Shown here piece after piece: positions 56,980 to 64,000 of a stretch of DNA of 64,000 nt. The notes below the pieces were generated by a model. The model was given only the letters and a program-made list of their open reading frames with translations, did no database searches and was not told where the DNA came from. The position numbers were made by a program, and so were the translations under genes. Each line of letters begins with the position of its first letter. Positions within the stretch are counted from its first letter, which is position 1. The DNA comes from Methylobacterium sp. CB376 (GTDB lineage Bacteria > Pseudomonadota > Alphaproteobacteria > Rhizobiales > Beijerinckiaceae): contig NZ_CP121648.1 of the NCBI RefSeq assembly GCF_029714205.1, forward strand, positions 3,977,001-4,041,000, written 5' to 3'.

Positions 56980-58266
56980 ATGACCGAACCTTTCCCGCTC
57001 GCCCCCTCGCTCTGGGCCGCCACCGCCGCGCCCGCCCCCGCGACGGCGCCCCTCGCCGCCTCGGGGCGGGCCGACGTGGCGGTGATCGGGGCGGGCTATG
57101 CCGGCCTCTCGACCGCCCTGCACCTCGCCGAGGCCGGGCTTCGCCCGGTCGTGCTGGAGGCGCGCGAGATCGGCTTCGGGGGATCGGGCCGGAACGGCGG
57201 CCAGGTGATCCCGGGCCTCAAGTACGATCCGGACGAGCTGGTGGCGAAGTTCGGCCCCGAGCGGGGCGAGCGGCTCGCCGCCTTCGCGGGCGCCACCGCC
57301 GACGCGGTGTTCGACCTGATCGCCCGCCACCGCATGGAGGTGCCGCATGTCCGCGCGGGCTGGATCCAGGGTGCCCACACGGCGGCGGGGCTGGCCCAGG
57401 CGGAGCGGCGGGCCGCCCAATGGGCGCGCCGGGGGGCGCCCGCGCGGCTGCTCGACCGGAACGAGGCGGAGCGGCTCCTCGGCAGCCCGCGCTACCTCGG
57501 CGGCTGGCTCGACGGCCGGGGCGGCGCGGTCCAGCCGCTCTCCTACGCCCGCGGCCTCGCCCGCGCGGCGCTCGGGGCCGGCGCGACGATCCACACGGAC
57601 ACGGCGGTCACCGGCATCGCGCGGCGGGACGGGGCCTTCGTCCTGCGCACCGCGCGCGGCCCGGAATTGCGGGCCGAGAAGGTCGTGATCTGCACCAACG
57701 GCTACACGGGCGGGCTGTGGCCGGGCCTCGCGCGCACGATCATCGCGGCGAACTCGTTCCAGGTCGCCACGGTGCCGCTCTCCGACAACCTGCGCCGCAC
57801 GATCCTGCCGGAGGGGCAGGTCTCCTCGGACACCCGCAAGCTCCTGCTCTACTTCCGGCTCGACCATACGGGCCGGCTGCTGATGGGCGGGCGCGGCCCC
57901 TTCCGCGAGCCGCGCGGCCCGGCCGACTGGGCGCATCTCGAGCGCATCGTCGCCAAAGTCTTCCCGCAGGCGGCGGATGTCGGCTTCGACCATCGCTGGT
58001 GCGGGCGGGTGGCGATCACCCGGGACTTCCTGCCCCACCTGCACGAGCCGGTGCCGGGCCTCGTGATCGACATCGGCTGCCAGGGGCGGGGCGTCGGCCT
58101 GCAGACGAGCATGGGGCGGGCCATCGCCGCCTACCTGGCCACGGGCGACGCCGCGGCGCTGCCGCTGCCCTTCGGCCCGGTGCAGCCGCTGCCGCTCCAC
58201 GGCCTGCACCGCCTCTACGCCTCGGCGGTGATCGCGTGGTACCGCATCAGCGACGGGGGTCTGTGA
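56980..58266 (+). CDS. FAD-dependent amine/amino-acid oxidase (DAO family, PuuB-like)
   Basis: The 428-residue flavoprotein has the dinucleotide motif VAVIGAGYAGLSTALHLAEA, the adenine-side VVLEAREIGFGGSGRNGGQV with the GGSGRNGGQ typical of PuuB-like gamma-glutamylputrescine oxidases, and a C-terminal FAD segment VIDIGCQGRGVGLQTSMG. Such enzymes oxidise secondary or primary amines to imines with O2. Being last in an ABC operon under a PuuR-like regulator, it probably acts on the imported compound. Polyamine conjugates or cyclic amino acids are candidate substrates; sequence alone does not decide. Confidence 0.85.
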   Translation: MTEPFPLAPSLWAATAAPAPATAPLAASGRADVAVIGAGYAGLSTALHLAEAGLRPVVLEAREIGFGGSGRNGGQVIPGLKYDPDELVAKFGPERGERLAAFAGATADAVFDLIARHRMEVPHVRAGWIQGAHTAAGLAQAERRAAQWARRGAPARLLDRNEAERLLGSPRYLGGWLDGRGGAVQPLSYARGLARAALGAGATIHTDTAVTGIARRDGAFVLRTARGPELRAEKVVICTNGYTGGLWPGLARTIIAANSFQVATVPLSDNLRRTILPEGQVSSDTRKLLLYFRLDHTGRLLMGGRGPFREPRGPADWAHLERIVAKVFPQAADVGFDHRWCGRVAITRDFLPHLHEPVPGLVIDIGCQGRGVGLQTSMGRAIAAYLATGDAAALPLPFGPVQPLPLHGLHRLYASAVIAWYRISDGGL

Positions 58267-58285
58267 GGGCGCCCGGGGGCGCCGC

Positions 58286-59341
58286 TCAGGGGCCGAGCAT
58301 CGCCGGGTCGAGCCCGTTCGCGCGGGCGAGCCGCAGGAGGTCGGCGCGGGTGTCCTCGGGCAGCAGCACGCCCTCGCGCAGGTTCTCGGCCTCGGCCCGC
58401 GCCTCGATCTCGCCCGGGTAGAACACCGCCTCGGCGCCCTCGGCGAGGGGCACGGCCCTCATCTCGGCGATGAAGCGCTCCATGCGGGCCTCGAACTCCG
58501 CCAAGGGCTGGATCCGGGCGATGTCGATCGCGAGCGCGAGGTGGCCGGCGCCGCTGCGCCGCTCGGCCTGGTAGGGGCCCGCGACGCCCGCCCCGAAGGC
58601 GCTGCCGGTGAGCACGCCGGAGAGCACGTCCATCACGGCCGAGATCGCGGAGCCCTTGTGCCCGGCCATGGGCAGGATCAGGCCGTCGATGGCGGCCTGC
58701 GGGTCGGCGGTCGGCCGGCCGGAGGCGTCCATGGCCCAGCCGAGGGGGATCGCCTCGCCGCGCTGGCGGGCGAGGTAGATCTTGCCGCGGGCGACCGCCG
58801 TGTTGGCGATGTCGAGGACCAGGGGCGCGTGCCGGCCGGCGGGCGCGGCCCAGGACCAGGGATTGTTGCCGAGCGCCTTGCGGCGCCCGCCCCAGGGCGC
58901 CATGGCGGGGCTCGCATTGGTCGACAGGAAGCCGATGCAGCCCGCCCGCGCCGCCATCAGGGTGAAGTACATGGCGGTGCCGAAATGGTTGGAGTTGCGC
59001 ACCGCCACCGCGCCGATCCCGTGCGCCGCCGCCCGGGCCATTGCCTCCGCCATCGCCTGCGCGGCCACGACCTGGCCCATCGCCTCGCGCCCGTCGATCA
59101 CCGCGAGGCCGCCGGCATCGACCACGCTCTCCGGCACGGCGCGGGGATCGCAGACTCCCGCGGCGAGGCGGGCGGCGTACCAGGACAGGCGCATCATCCC
59201 GTGCGACTGATGGCCCCACAGATCAGCCTGGACGAGGCTGTCGGCGCAGAGAGCGGCATCCTGCGCGCCCATCCCGGCGGCGCCGTAGACCGCCGCCGCG
59301 AAGGCCCGCAGGGCCTCGGCGGGGATGCGCGGACCGGTCAC
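58286..59341 (-). CDS. Ldh2-family NAD(P)H-dependent oxidoreductase (ketimine reductase / malate-lactate dehydrogenase type)
   Basis: The 351-residue protein belongs to the Ldh2/YlbC/DpkA family: DSLVQADLWGHQSHGMMRLS, VRNSNHFGTAMYFTLMAARA, TNASPAMAPWGGRRKALGNN, VLDIANTAVARGKIYLARQR and ILPMAGHKGSAISAVMDVLS. Members reduce delta1-piperideine-2-carboxylate or pyrroline-2-carboxylate, or oxidise malate, lactate or ureidoglycolate. The GTG start at 59341 overlaps the stop of the MhpD-like gene (GTGA). It converges on the oxidase gene with 19 bases between stops. A ketimine reductase would complement the nearby amine oxidase. Confidence 0.85.
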   Translation of the reverse strand: MTGPRIPAEALRAFAAAVYGAAGMGAQDAALCADSLVQADLWGHQSHGMMRLSWYAARLAAGVCDPRAVPESVVDAGGLAVIDGREAMGQVVAAQAMAEAMARAAAHGIGAVAVRNSNHFGTAMYFTLMAARAGCIGFLSTNASPAMAPWGGRRKALGNNPWSWAAPAGRHAPLVLDIANTAVARGKIYLARQRGEAIPLGWAMDASGRPTADPQAAIDGLILPMAGHKGSAISAVMDVLSGVLTGSAFGAGVAGPYQAERRSGAGHLALAIDIARIQPLAEFEARMERFIAEMRAVPLAEGAEAVFYPGEIEARAEAENLREGVLLPEDTRADLLRLARANGLDPAMLGP

Positions 59342-60120
59342 GCCGGATTCCCCGGCGGGCGCGTGCGGAAGGCGAGGTGGCGCCCGAGGAAGTCGGCGCG
59401 GATCTCGGCCGGCCCCTCGACCGTGAAGGGCCGCGACACGGTGCCGGTCGAGACGATCTCGCCCGCCCGCAGCGCCAGGCCGCGCTCGCCCGCCACCGCG
59501 ATCAGGTCCGCGAGGGCGGCCGCCGGGTCGGTGGCGTCGTCGCCCGCGAGCGCCCGGGCGCGCAGCTCGCCGTCGACGGCGACGCGGAGGTCGGCGGCGA
59601 GCGCGGCGAGCGCCTCCGGGTCGACCGCCTCGCCGACCACCAGCGCCTCGAAGCCGGCATCGTCGGCCGCGAAGCTCGGCCAGCCGGCGGCGCGGCAGTC
59701 CACGAAGCGCGACAGCACCACCTCGAAGGTCACGCAGGTCTCCGCGACGAGGTCCCGCAGGGGCGGGGGCGGCGCGCCCGGAGCGACGTCGCGGGCGAGC
59801 CGGAAGGCGATCTCGCACTCGATCGTCGCGGGCGCCGCGTGCGACAGGGGCACGACGGCGTCGGGGCCGTGGCAGCGGGCGGCCAGGACGCGTCCGGCGA
59901 CGGAGCGCCCGATGCCGAGGTCGCGCTTCTGCGCCCGGCTGCCGAGGCCGAGCTTCCAGCCGCTGCAGGGCTCGCCGAGCACGGCGATCAGCCGGTCCTG
60001 CACCGCGTAGCCCTCGGCCAGGGTGGCGGGCCGGATCTCCGGCGGCAGGGCGGTGATCTGGCGCCCGCCGCGCCACGCCTCGGCGAGGAGCGCGGCGGCG
60101 GGTTCGGGATCGAAACTCAT
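59338..60120 (-). CDS. 2-keto-4-pentenoate hydratase-like protein (MhpD/FAA-hydrolase fold)
   Basis: The 260-residue protein matches the MhpD family: LAEGYAVQDRLIAVLGEPCS, GWKLGLGSRAQKRDLGIGRS, ATIECEIAFRLARDVAPGAP with the metal-binding Glu pair, and LRAGEIVSTGTVSRPFTVEG. Such enzymes hydrate or decarboxylate 2-hydroxydienoates at the end of ring-cleavage pathways. The start ATG at 60120 is followed by coupled translation into the Ldh2-type gene. Together they may process a keto-acid produced by the oxidase pathway; this is inference from position. Confidence 0.82.
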   Translation of the reverse strand: MSFDPEPAAALLAEAWRGGRQITALPPEIRPATLAEGYAVQDRLIAVLGEPCSGWKLGLGSRAQKRDLGIGRSVAGRVLAARCHGPDAVVPLSHAAPATIECEIAFRLARDVAPGAPPPPLRDLVAETCVTFEVVLSRFVDCRAAGWPSFAADDAGFEALVVGEAVDPEALAALAADLRVAVDGELRARALAGDDATDPAAALADLIAVAGERGLALRAGEIVSTGTVSRPFTVEGPAEIRADFLGRHLAFRTRPPGNPA

Positions 60121-60212
60121 CGGTGCTCGCTCCTGCCGGCTCCGGACCCGTCCCCCTCGCGCGGAATCGCCGCGGCCGCAAGGGCGCGGAGCCGGCCGGT
60201 GCGGCGACCGCC

Positions 60213-62126
60213 CTATTTCTGCCCGGCCGGCGCGGGGTCGCCGCCCCTGAGGACCCGCATGGCGTTCAGGATCACGGAGGCGTCGATCGCCTCCTGCAGC
60301 AGGGCGCCCTGGATGGGCGAGAGGTAGCCCAGGGCGGCCGCGACCATGCCGGCGAGGGAGAGGCCGAGCCCGACCCAGACGCTCTGAAGGGCGATGGCGC
60401 GGGCGCGGCGCGCGATGGCGATCGCCCGCGGCAGGGGCGCGAGGCTGTCCACGAGCAGCACCACATCGGCCGCCTCCGCCGCCGCGGCCGCGCCGCGGGC
60501 GCCGAGCGCCACCCCGAGATCGGCCGCCGCGAGGGCGGGCGCGTCGTTGACGCCGTCGCCCACCATCGCCACCGGGCCGTGGCGGCGCTCGGCGGCGATG
60601 ATGCGGGCCTTGCCCGCCGGGTCGAGATCCGCCGCCACGGCGTCGATCGGCAGCCCGGCCGCGAGGTGCTCGGCGATCGCCCGCCGGTCGCCGGTGGCGA
60701 GCACGATCCGGTCGATCCCGCCGGCGCGCAGGGCCGCGAGCGTGCCGGCGCCGTCGCCGCGCAGCGGGTCCTCGACGTGCAGCGTCGCGGCGGGCGCCCC
60801 GTCGATCGCCACCAGGACGCGCGCCCCGCCGGGCGCGCCGCCGCGATCCGGGGGGAAGGCGATGCCGAGGCCGCGCATCAGCCGCGGACCGCCCACCGCC
60901 ACGGCGCGGCCCTCGACCGTGCCGGCGATGCCCTCGCCCGGATACTCGGTGACGGCGGCGGGGGGCGCGAGGGAGAGCCCGCGCGCGCGGGCCGCCTCGC
61001 CGAGCGCCCGCGCGGTCGGGTGGGCGGAGGCTTGGTCGAGGGAGGCGGCGAGCCGGAGCGCCTCGGCGGCCTCGGCGGGGGGGACCGCCTCGATCCCGGC
61101 GAGGCGGGCGCTGCCATGGGTGAGCGTGCCGGTCTTGTCGATGACGAGGACGCGCAGCGACGCGAGGCATTCGAGGGCGCCGCCGCCCTTGATCAGGACG
61201 CCGATCCCGGCCGCGCGCGACAGGCCGGAGACGAGGGCGACCGGCACCGCCAGGATCAGCGGGCAGGGGGTCGCGACCACCAGGACCGCGAGGGCGCGCA
61301 GCGCATCCCCGCTGGCGAGCCAGGCGGAGCCGGCGAGCAGGATCGTGCCGGCCAGGAAGGCCACGGCGTAGCGGTCGGCGAGGCGGCTCATCGGCGCCTT
61401 CCGGGCGCGGGCCTCCGCGACGAGCCGCAGGATGCCCGCGTAGGTGCTCTCGGCGGCGCGGCGCTCGGCCGTGAGCGTGAAGGGCGTGCCGACATTCACG
61501 GCGCCGCTGAGCACGCGCGCCCCCGGATCGTGCGCCACCGGGAGGGCCTCGCCGGTCAGCGTCGCCTGGTCGAGGACGGCCCGGCCCTCGGCGACGCGGC
61601 CGTCGACCGGCAGGACGTCGCCCACCCGCACCAGGATCGCGTCGCCCGGCTCCAGGGCGGCGAGCGGGACCTCGCGCACCACGCCCCCCGCCTCCCGGCG
61701 CAGCGCGCTGCGCGGCTGGCGGGCGAGGAGCGCCGTCATCTCCCGCGAGGCCCGCGCCGAGGCGAAGCTCTCCAGCCCCTGGCCGCCCGCGTACATCAGC
61801 GCGATGATCACGCCGGCCAGGGGCTGCTGCAGGGCGAGGGCGCCGCCCATCGAGAGCAGGGCGACGAGGTCGAGCCCGACATCACCCCGGGCGAGGCTGG
61901 TCACCACCTCCGCCACCAGGACCGCCAGCACGATCAGGGTCGGGACGGCCCAGGCCCAGGCGGCCATCTGGGGCGCGCCGAGGGCCTGGGCCGCGAGGCC
62001 GAGACCGAGACCGAGGAGCGGCAGCCCGACGAGGCCGCGCCGCAGCACGCCCCGCCACGCCGCCGGCGCTTCGGGGACCGTTTCGGGGGAGGACCGCGCC
62101 GCCCCGCTCTCCGACACTGCCTGCAT
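60213..62126 (-). CDS. P1B-type heavy-metal ATPase with a TPC membrane motif
   Basis: The 637-residue ATPase exports or imports a transition metal. It has about eight membrane helices, the actuator motif DQATLTGEALPV, the ion-site motif ATPCPLILAVPVALVSG (TPC instead of CPC), phosphorylation site VIDKTGTLTHG, HP motif ASAHPTARAL, and hinge MVGDGVNDAPALAAADLGVA. No N-terminal metal-binding domain is present; the start ATG at 62126 gives a short leader. The TPC form belongs to less studied P1B subgroups, so the metal is uncertain (zinc, cobalt or manganese possible). A FixK-like box lies 64 bases upstream. Confidence 0.88.
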   Translation of the reverse strand: MQAVSESGAARSSPETVPEAPAAWRGVLRRGLVGLPLLGLGLGLAAQALGAPQMAAWAWAVPTLIVLAVLVAEVVTSLARGDVGLDLVALLSMGGALALQQPLAGVIIALMYAGGQGLESFASARASREMTALLARQPRSALRREAGGVVREVPLAALEPGDAILVRVGDVLPVDGRVAEGRAVLDQATLTGEALPVAHDPGARVLSGAVNVGTPFTLTAERRAAESTYAGILRLVAEARARKAPMSRLADRYAVAFLAGTILLAGSAWLASGDALRALAVLVVATPCPLILAVPVALVSGLSRAAGIGVLIKGGGALECLASLRVLVIDKTGTLTHGSARLAGIEAVPPAEAAEALRLAASLDQASAHPTARALGEAARARGLSLAPPAAVTEYPGEGIAGTVEGRAVAVGGPRLMRGLGIAFPPDRGGAPGGARVLVAIDGAPAATLHVEDPLRGDGAGTLAALRAGGIDRIVLATGDRRAIAEHLAAGLPIDAVAADLDPAGKARIIAAERRHGPVAMVGDGVNDAPALAAADLGVALGARGAAAAAEAADVVLLVDSLAPLPRAIAIARRARAIALQSVWVGLGLSLAGMVAAALGYLSPIQGALLQEAIDASVILNAMRVLRGGDPAPAGQK

Positions 62127-62189
62127 GGCTTGCCCTCGCCCGCGCCCCGCGCGGCCCGCCCCATCAGCCCGGTTCCGGGAGGGCGGGCC

Positions 62190-62203
62190 ATGATCCGTGT
62201 CAA
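62190..62203. promoter_or_regulatory. FixK-like box upstream of the P1B ATPase
   Basis: ATGATCCGTGTCAA matches TTGA-N6-TCAA except the first base; 64 bases before the ATPase start (minus strand) and 135 bases before the DUF1476 start. Confidence 0.35.
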
Positions 62204-62337
62204 GACCGCCCGCGGCCGCTGCCCTCGAGCCCGCCTCGGAGCAATTGATCAGGCACAAAGACCTCCAGGGGCCGGCGCGCCACATTTCCGGGGAGACGCC
62301 GAGGCGATCAAGTTTCGGGGAGCGAGGGAGAACGCCG

Positions 62338-62679
62338 ATGACCACGATCTTCGACGAGCGCGAGACGATGTTCGAGCAGGAATTCGCCCATGCCGAGGAG
62401 GTGCGGTTCCGGGAGCGCGCGCATCGCAACCGGCTGCTGGCGGGATGGGCCGCCGGGCGGATGCGCCTCGACGGCGCGACGGCCGAGTCCTACGTCGCCG
62501 CCTTCGTGGGCGGCAGCGTGCTGGCCACGGACGAGGAGGTGCTCGCGCGCCTGCAGGCCGATCTCGCGGCGGCGGGCGCCGCCGAGGCGCTGCCCGGCCT
62601 GCGCGCCCAGCTGGAGCGCTGCGCCGCGACCGCCCGGGCGGAGCTGATCGTCGGCGAGGCGGTCGACGGGGGCCAGTAG
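62338..62679 (+). CDS. DUF1476 family protein (F1-ATPase zeta/inhibitor-like)
   Basis: The 113-residue protein is helical and matches DUF1476: FDERETMFEQEFAHAEEVRF, ERAHRNRLLAGWAAGRMRLD, AESYVAAFVGGSVLATDEEV, LARLQADLAAAGAAEALPGL. In Paracoccus the zeta subunit of this family binds the F1 part of ATP synthase and inhibits ATP hydrolysis. The ATG at 62338 follows GAGGGAGAACGCCG. It is divergent from the P1B ATPase. As it sits away from the atp operon it may be a second copy specialised for low-energy conditions, which is inference. Confidence 0.85.
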   Translation: MTTIFDERETMFEQEFAHAEEVRFRERAHRNRLLAGWAAGRMRLDGATAESYVAAFVGGSVLATDEEVLARLQADLAAAGAAEALPGLRAQLERCAATARAELIVGEAVDGGQ

Positions 62680-62775
62680 GGTTCCGCGCGAGGCCGCGGC
62701 CTCCGCACGGAGGCGGACGCGGATCGACTCCGAGGGGCGGGTGCGGCCGGACCCGCCCCTCGCGCGCCGGGAATT

Positions 62776-62908
62776 CATGCGACATCCGATCGATGGCTTC
62801 GCCATCTCCGATTTCGGCGATGCGGAAGTCGGCTTCGCTCAGGCGCCGCTCAGGCGCCGCGCGGGCTGGTGATCCGGGATCCGCTTCGATCAAGCGGGTC
62901 CCGGATCA
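62776..62908 (-). repeat. Dispersed palindromic repeat, family A, locus 7
   Basis: Minus-strand orientation between the convergent DUF1476 and 130-residue genes. The core CCCGCGCGGCGCCTGAGCGG is present, with a partial duplication of it, and the palindrome GGGATCCGCTT / AAGCGGGTCCC supplies the stop codon of the 62906 gene. Confidence 0.8.
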
Positions 62909-63298
62909 GGCGGCGCGGGCGTGGGCGGCCACGCGCGCGACCCGGAAGGTGTGGAGCTCCTCCGTCTCGGCATCCCGCAGCGAGACGTACTCGCCCTCCA
63001 CGAAGCGGTGGGACCCGAGCCGGTAGCCGGGCTCGTCGTCCTGCGTGCTGCGGTCGTCGTAGTCGATCAGCCAGGTGGCGCCCCCGCTCCCGCCCGCCCG
63101 GTGGATCAGGCGGCCGTGCCGGTCGGGCTCTCCCGTCCAGAAGCGGCGCACCCGGCAATGGTCGCGCCGCGCCTGCCACTGCGCCGCGTCGAGGTGCCCG
63201 TCGGCGTCGAGGGGCGCGACGATCTCGTAGCCGCGCCCCGCGCTGCCTTCCGGGAAGTCCGGGCAGCGGGCGAGCGTCAGGGTGATGGTCGAGAGCAT
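62906..63298 (-). CDS. Hypothetical protein, 130 residues
   Basis: I do not recognise the family. The protein starts MLSTITLTLARCPDFPEGSA and contains GRGYEIVAPLDADGHLDAAQ, VRRFWTGEPDRHGRLIHRAG, WLIDYDDRSTQDDEPGYRLG and GEYVSLRDAETEELHTFRVA. It has no signal peptide or membrane helix and looks like a small beta-rich cytoplasmic protein. A ribosome site AAGGAGG precedes ATG 63298. A perfect FixK/FnrL box lies 87 bases upstream in the region shared with the CBS gene. Its stop codon lies inside a family A repeat. Confidence 0.7.
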   Translation of the reverse strand: MLSTITLTLARCPDFPEGSAGRGYEIVAPLDADGHLDAAQWQARRDHCRVRRFWTGEPDRHGRLIHRAGGSGGATWLIDYDDRSTQDDEPGYRLGSHRFVEGEYVSLRDAETEELHTFRVARVAAHARAA

Positions 63299-63384
63299 GG
63301 CATCCTCCTTCGGGGGCCGGGCCGTTCCGGCGGCCGCTCGGGGCCCTCCTCGCCCCAGCACAGGCCGGCGCGCCGCCCGGGGCC

Positions 63385-63398
63385 TTGAGCGAGATCAA
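63385..63398. promoter_or_regulatory. FixK/FnrL box between divergent genes
   Basis: TTGAGCGAGATCAA is a perfect TTGA-N6-TCAA site, 87 bases before the 130-residue gene and 161 before the CBS gene. Confidence 0.6.
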
Positions 63399-63449
63399 TC
63401 CGGTCGCCTCGATCGGGGCGCAGGATGGTCGGAATTCAGCGGAATTGCA

Positions 63450-63508
63450 TCGGGCAATTCGGCCGATGTCTTGTTACCGCATCATGTTTGCCGCCGAACC
63501 GGTGACCG
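63450..63508 (-). repeat. Dispersed repeat, family B, locus 3
   Basis: On the minus strand it reads GGTCACCGGTTCGGCGGC at one end and GAATTGCCCG at the other, with ATGATGC in the middle as in the 13575 copy. Confidence 0.55.
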
Positions 63509-63558
63509 TCTCGGCGAATGATGCGTCGTTCAACCTTGGCTCAAGCCGGAGGTATGCC

Positions 63559-64000
63559 ATGCGCGCGCGCGACATCATGCACCGCGACGTCTTCACCGTG
63601 CGGCCCGAGACGCCGCTGGGAGCGCTCGCCCGGATCTTCGTGGAGAAGCGGATCAGCGCGGCCCCCGTGGTCGACGAGTCGGGCGCCCTCGTGGGAATCG
63701 TGAGCGAGGGCGACCTGCTGCACCGGGCGGAACTGGCGACCGATCGCCGCCGCTCGTCGTGGCTGAGGTTCTTCGCCTCGATCGAGACCCTCGCCCATGA
63801 GTACCGGGAGGCCCATGGCCGCACGGTCCGGGACGTGATGGCGAGCCCGGTCGTCACCGCGACGCCGGACACGCCCCTGCCGGAGATCGTGGAGATCCTG
63901 GAGCGCCGCCACATCCGCCGCGTGCCGATCGTCGAGGCGCGGCCCGGCCTGCCCGAGCGGCTCGTCGGGATCGTGACCCGCAGCGACCTCGTGCGGGCGC
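63559..64000 (+). CDS. CBS-domain protein (3' end beyond the window)
   Basis: About 147 residues are visible: a first CBS motif (MRARDIMHRDVFTVRPETPL, RISAAPVVDESGALVGIVSE), a linker (SSWLRFFASIETLAHEYREA), and most of a second CBS motif (VRDVMASPVVTATPDTPLPE, IRRVPIVEARPGLPERLVGI). It is similar in layout to the CBS-BON protein at 37599, so a C-terminal BON domain may follow outside the window. ATG 63559 has GGAGGT six bases upstream. A FixK/FnrL box lies in the upstream region. Confidence 0.88.
   Translation, partial: MRARDIMHRDVFTVRPETPLGALARIFVEKRISAAPVVDESGALVGIVSEGDLLHRAELATDRRRSSWLRFFASIETLAHEYREAHGRTVRDVMASPVVTATPDTPLPEIVEILERRHIRRVPIVEARPGLPERLVGIVTRSDLVRA

Overview
The window reads as a very GC-rich alphaproteobacterium of the order Rhizobiales, most likely a nitrogen-fixing, photosynthetic Methylobacterium. 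The evidence is the combination of nif, fix and bacteriochlorophyll genes with a dispersed palindromic repeat whose translation ([23 protein letters not shown]) I associate with Methylobacterium; the genus call is inference from memory.

Layout. Positions 1-4506 are the end of a nif operon on the + strand: nifE (partial), nifN, nifX, a NifX-associated protein, a DUF683 protein, ferredoxin III, nifQ and a Bfd-like ferredoxin, followed by an SDR. Positions 5390-13750 are an accessory stretch of lower GC. It holds gene debris, a MITE-like element, dctA and a malic enzyme (C4-dicarboxylate uptake and oxidation beside nif), and a RraA-like plus MHS-transporter cassette between two near-identical repeats. 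About 1.3 kb of repeat-filled, gene-free DNA follows. Positions 13748-19653 (-) are a glgX / receiver / AI-2E-family permease / pentapeptide-channel operon. Positions 19900-22322 (-) are an orphan TAXI binding protein and a secreted Sel1-like protein. Then come a hybrid histidine kinase, a one-chain dihydroxyacetone kinase with a 2-hydroxyacid dehydrogenase, a plasmid-type repAB partition locus with parS-like palindromes inside repB, and a CpxP/OmpR/kinase envelope-stress operon. Next are an SDR divergent from a GlxA-type regulator, a truncated dipeptidase, and a CBS-BON / universal stress / phosphoketolase group with FixK-like boxes.

Positions 42053-51442 (-) are a second nitrogen-fixation block: nifIscA-nifU-nifS-nifV-cysE-nifW and fixABCX, plus a molbindin. 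Two transcription starts are marked by textbook sigma-54 -24/-12 elements, each with a perfect NifA site (TGT-N10-ACA) upstream. The first NifA site lies inside the 3' end of bchJ. nifU is split by an apparent one-base frameshift in the linker before its C-terminal domain. bchE-bchJ (bacteriochlorophyll synthesis) lie immediately upstream, under a candidate PpsR palindrome and a FixK/FnrL box. Positions 54074-60120 are an XRE-cupin-controlled amino-acid ABC transporter with an FAD amine oxidase, an Ldh2-type reductase and an MhpD-type hydratase. The window ends with a P1B metal ATPase, a DUF1476 protein, a small unknown protein and a truncated CBS protein.

Functionally the nif and fix blocks supply nitrogenase cofactor (NifE/N/X/Q/V), Fe-S clusters (NifU/S, IscA, CysE) and electrons (FixABCX, ferredoxins). 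DctA with malic enzyme could supply carbon and reductant, and FixK-like boxes mark genes probably induced at low oxygen. No tRNA, rRNA, intact insertion sequence or CRISPR array was recognised.
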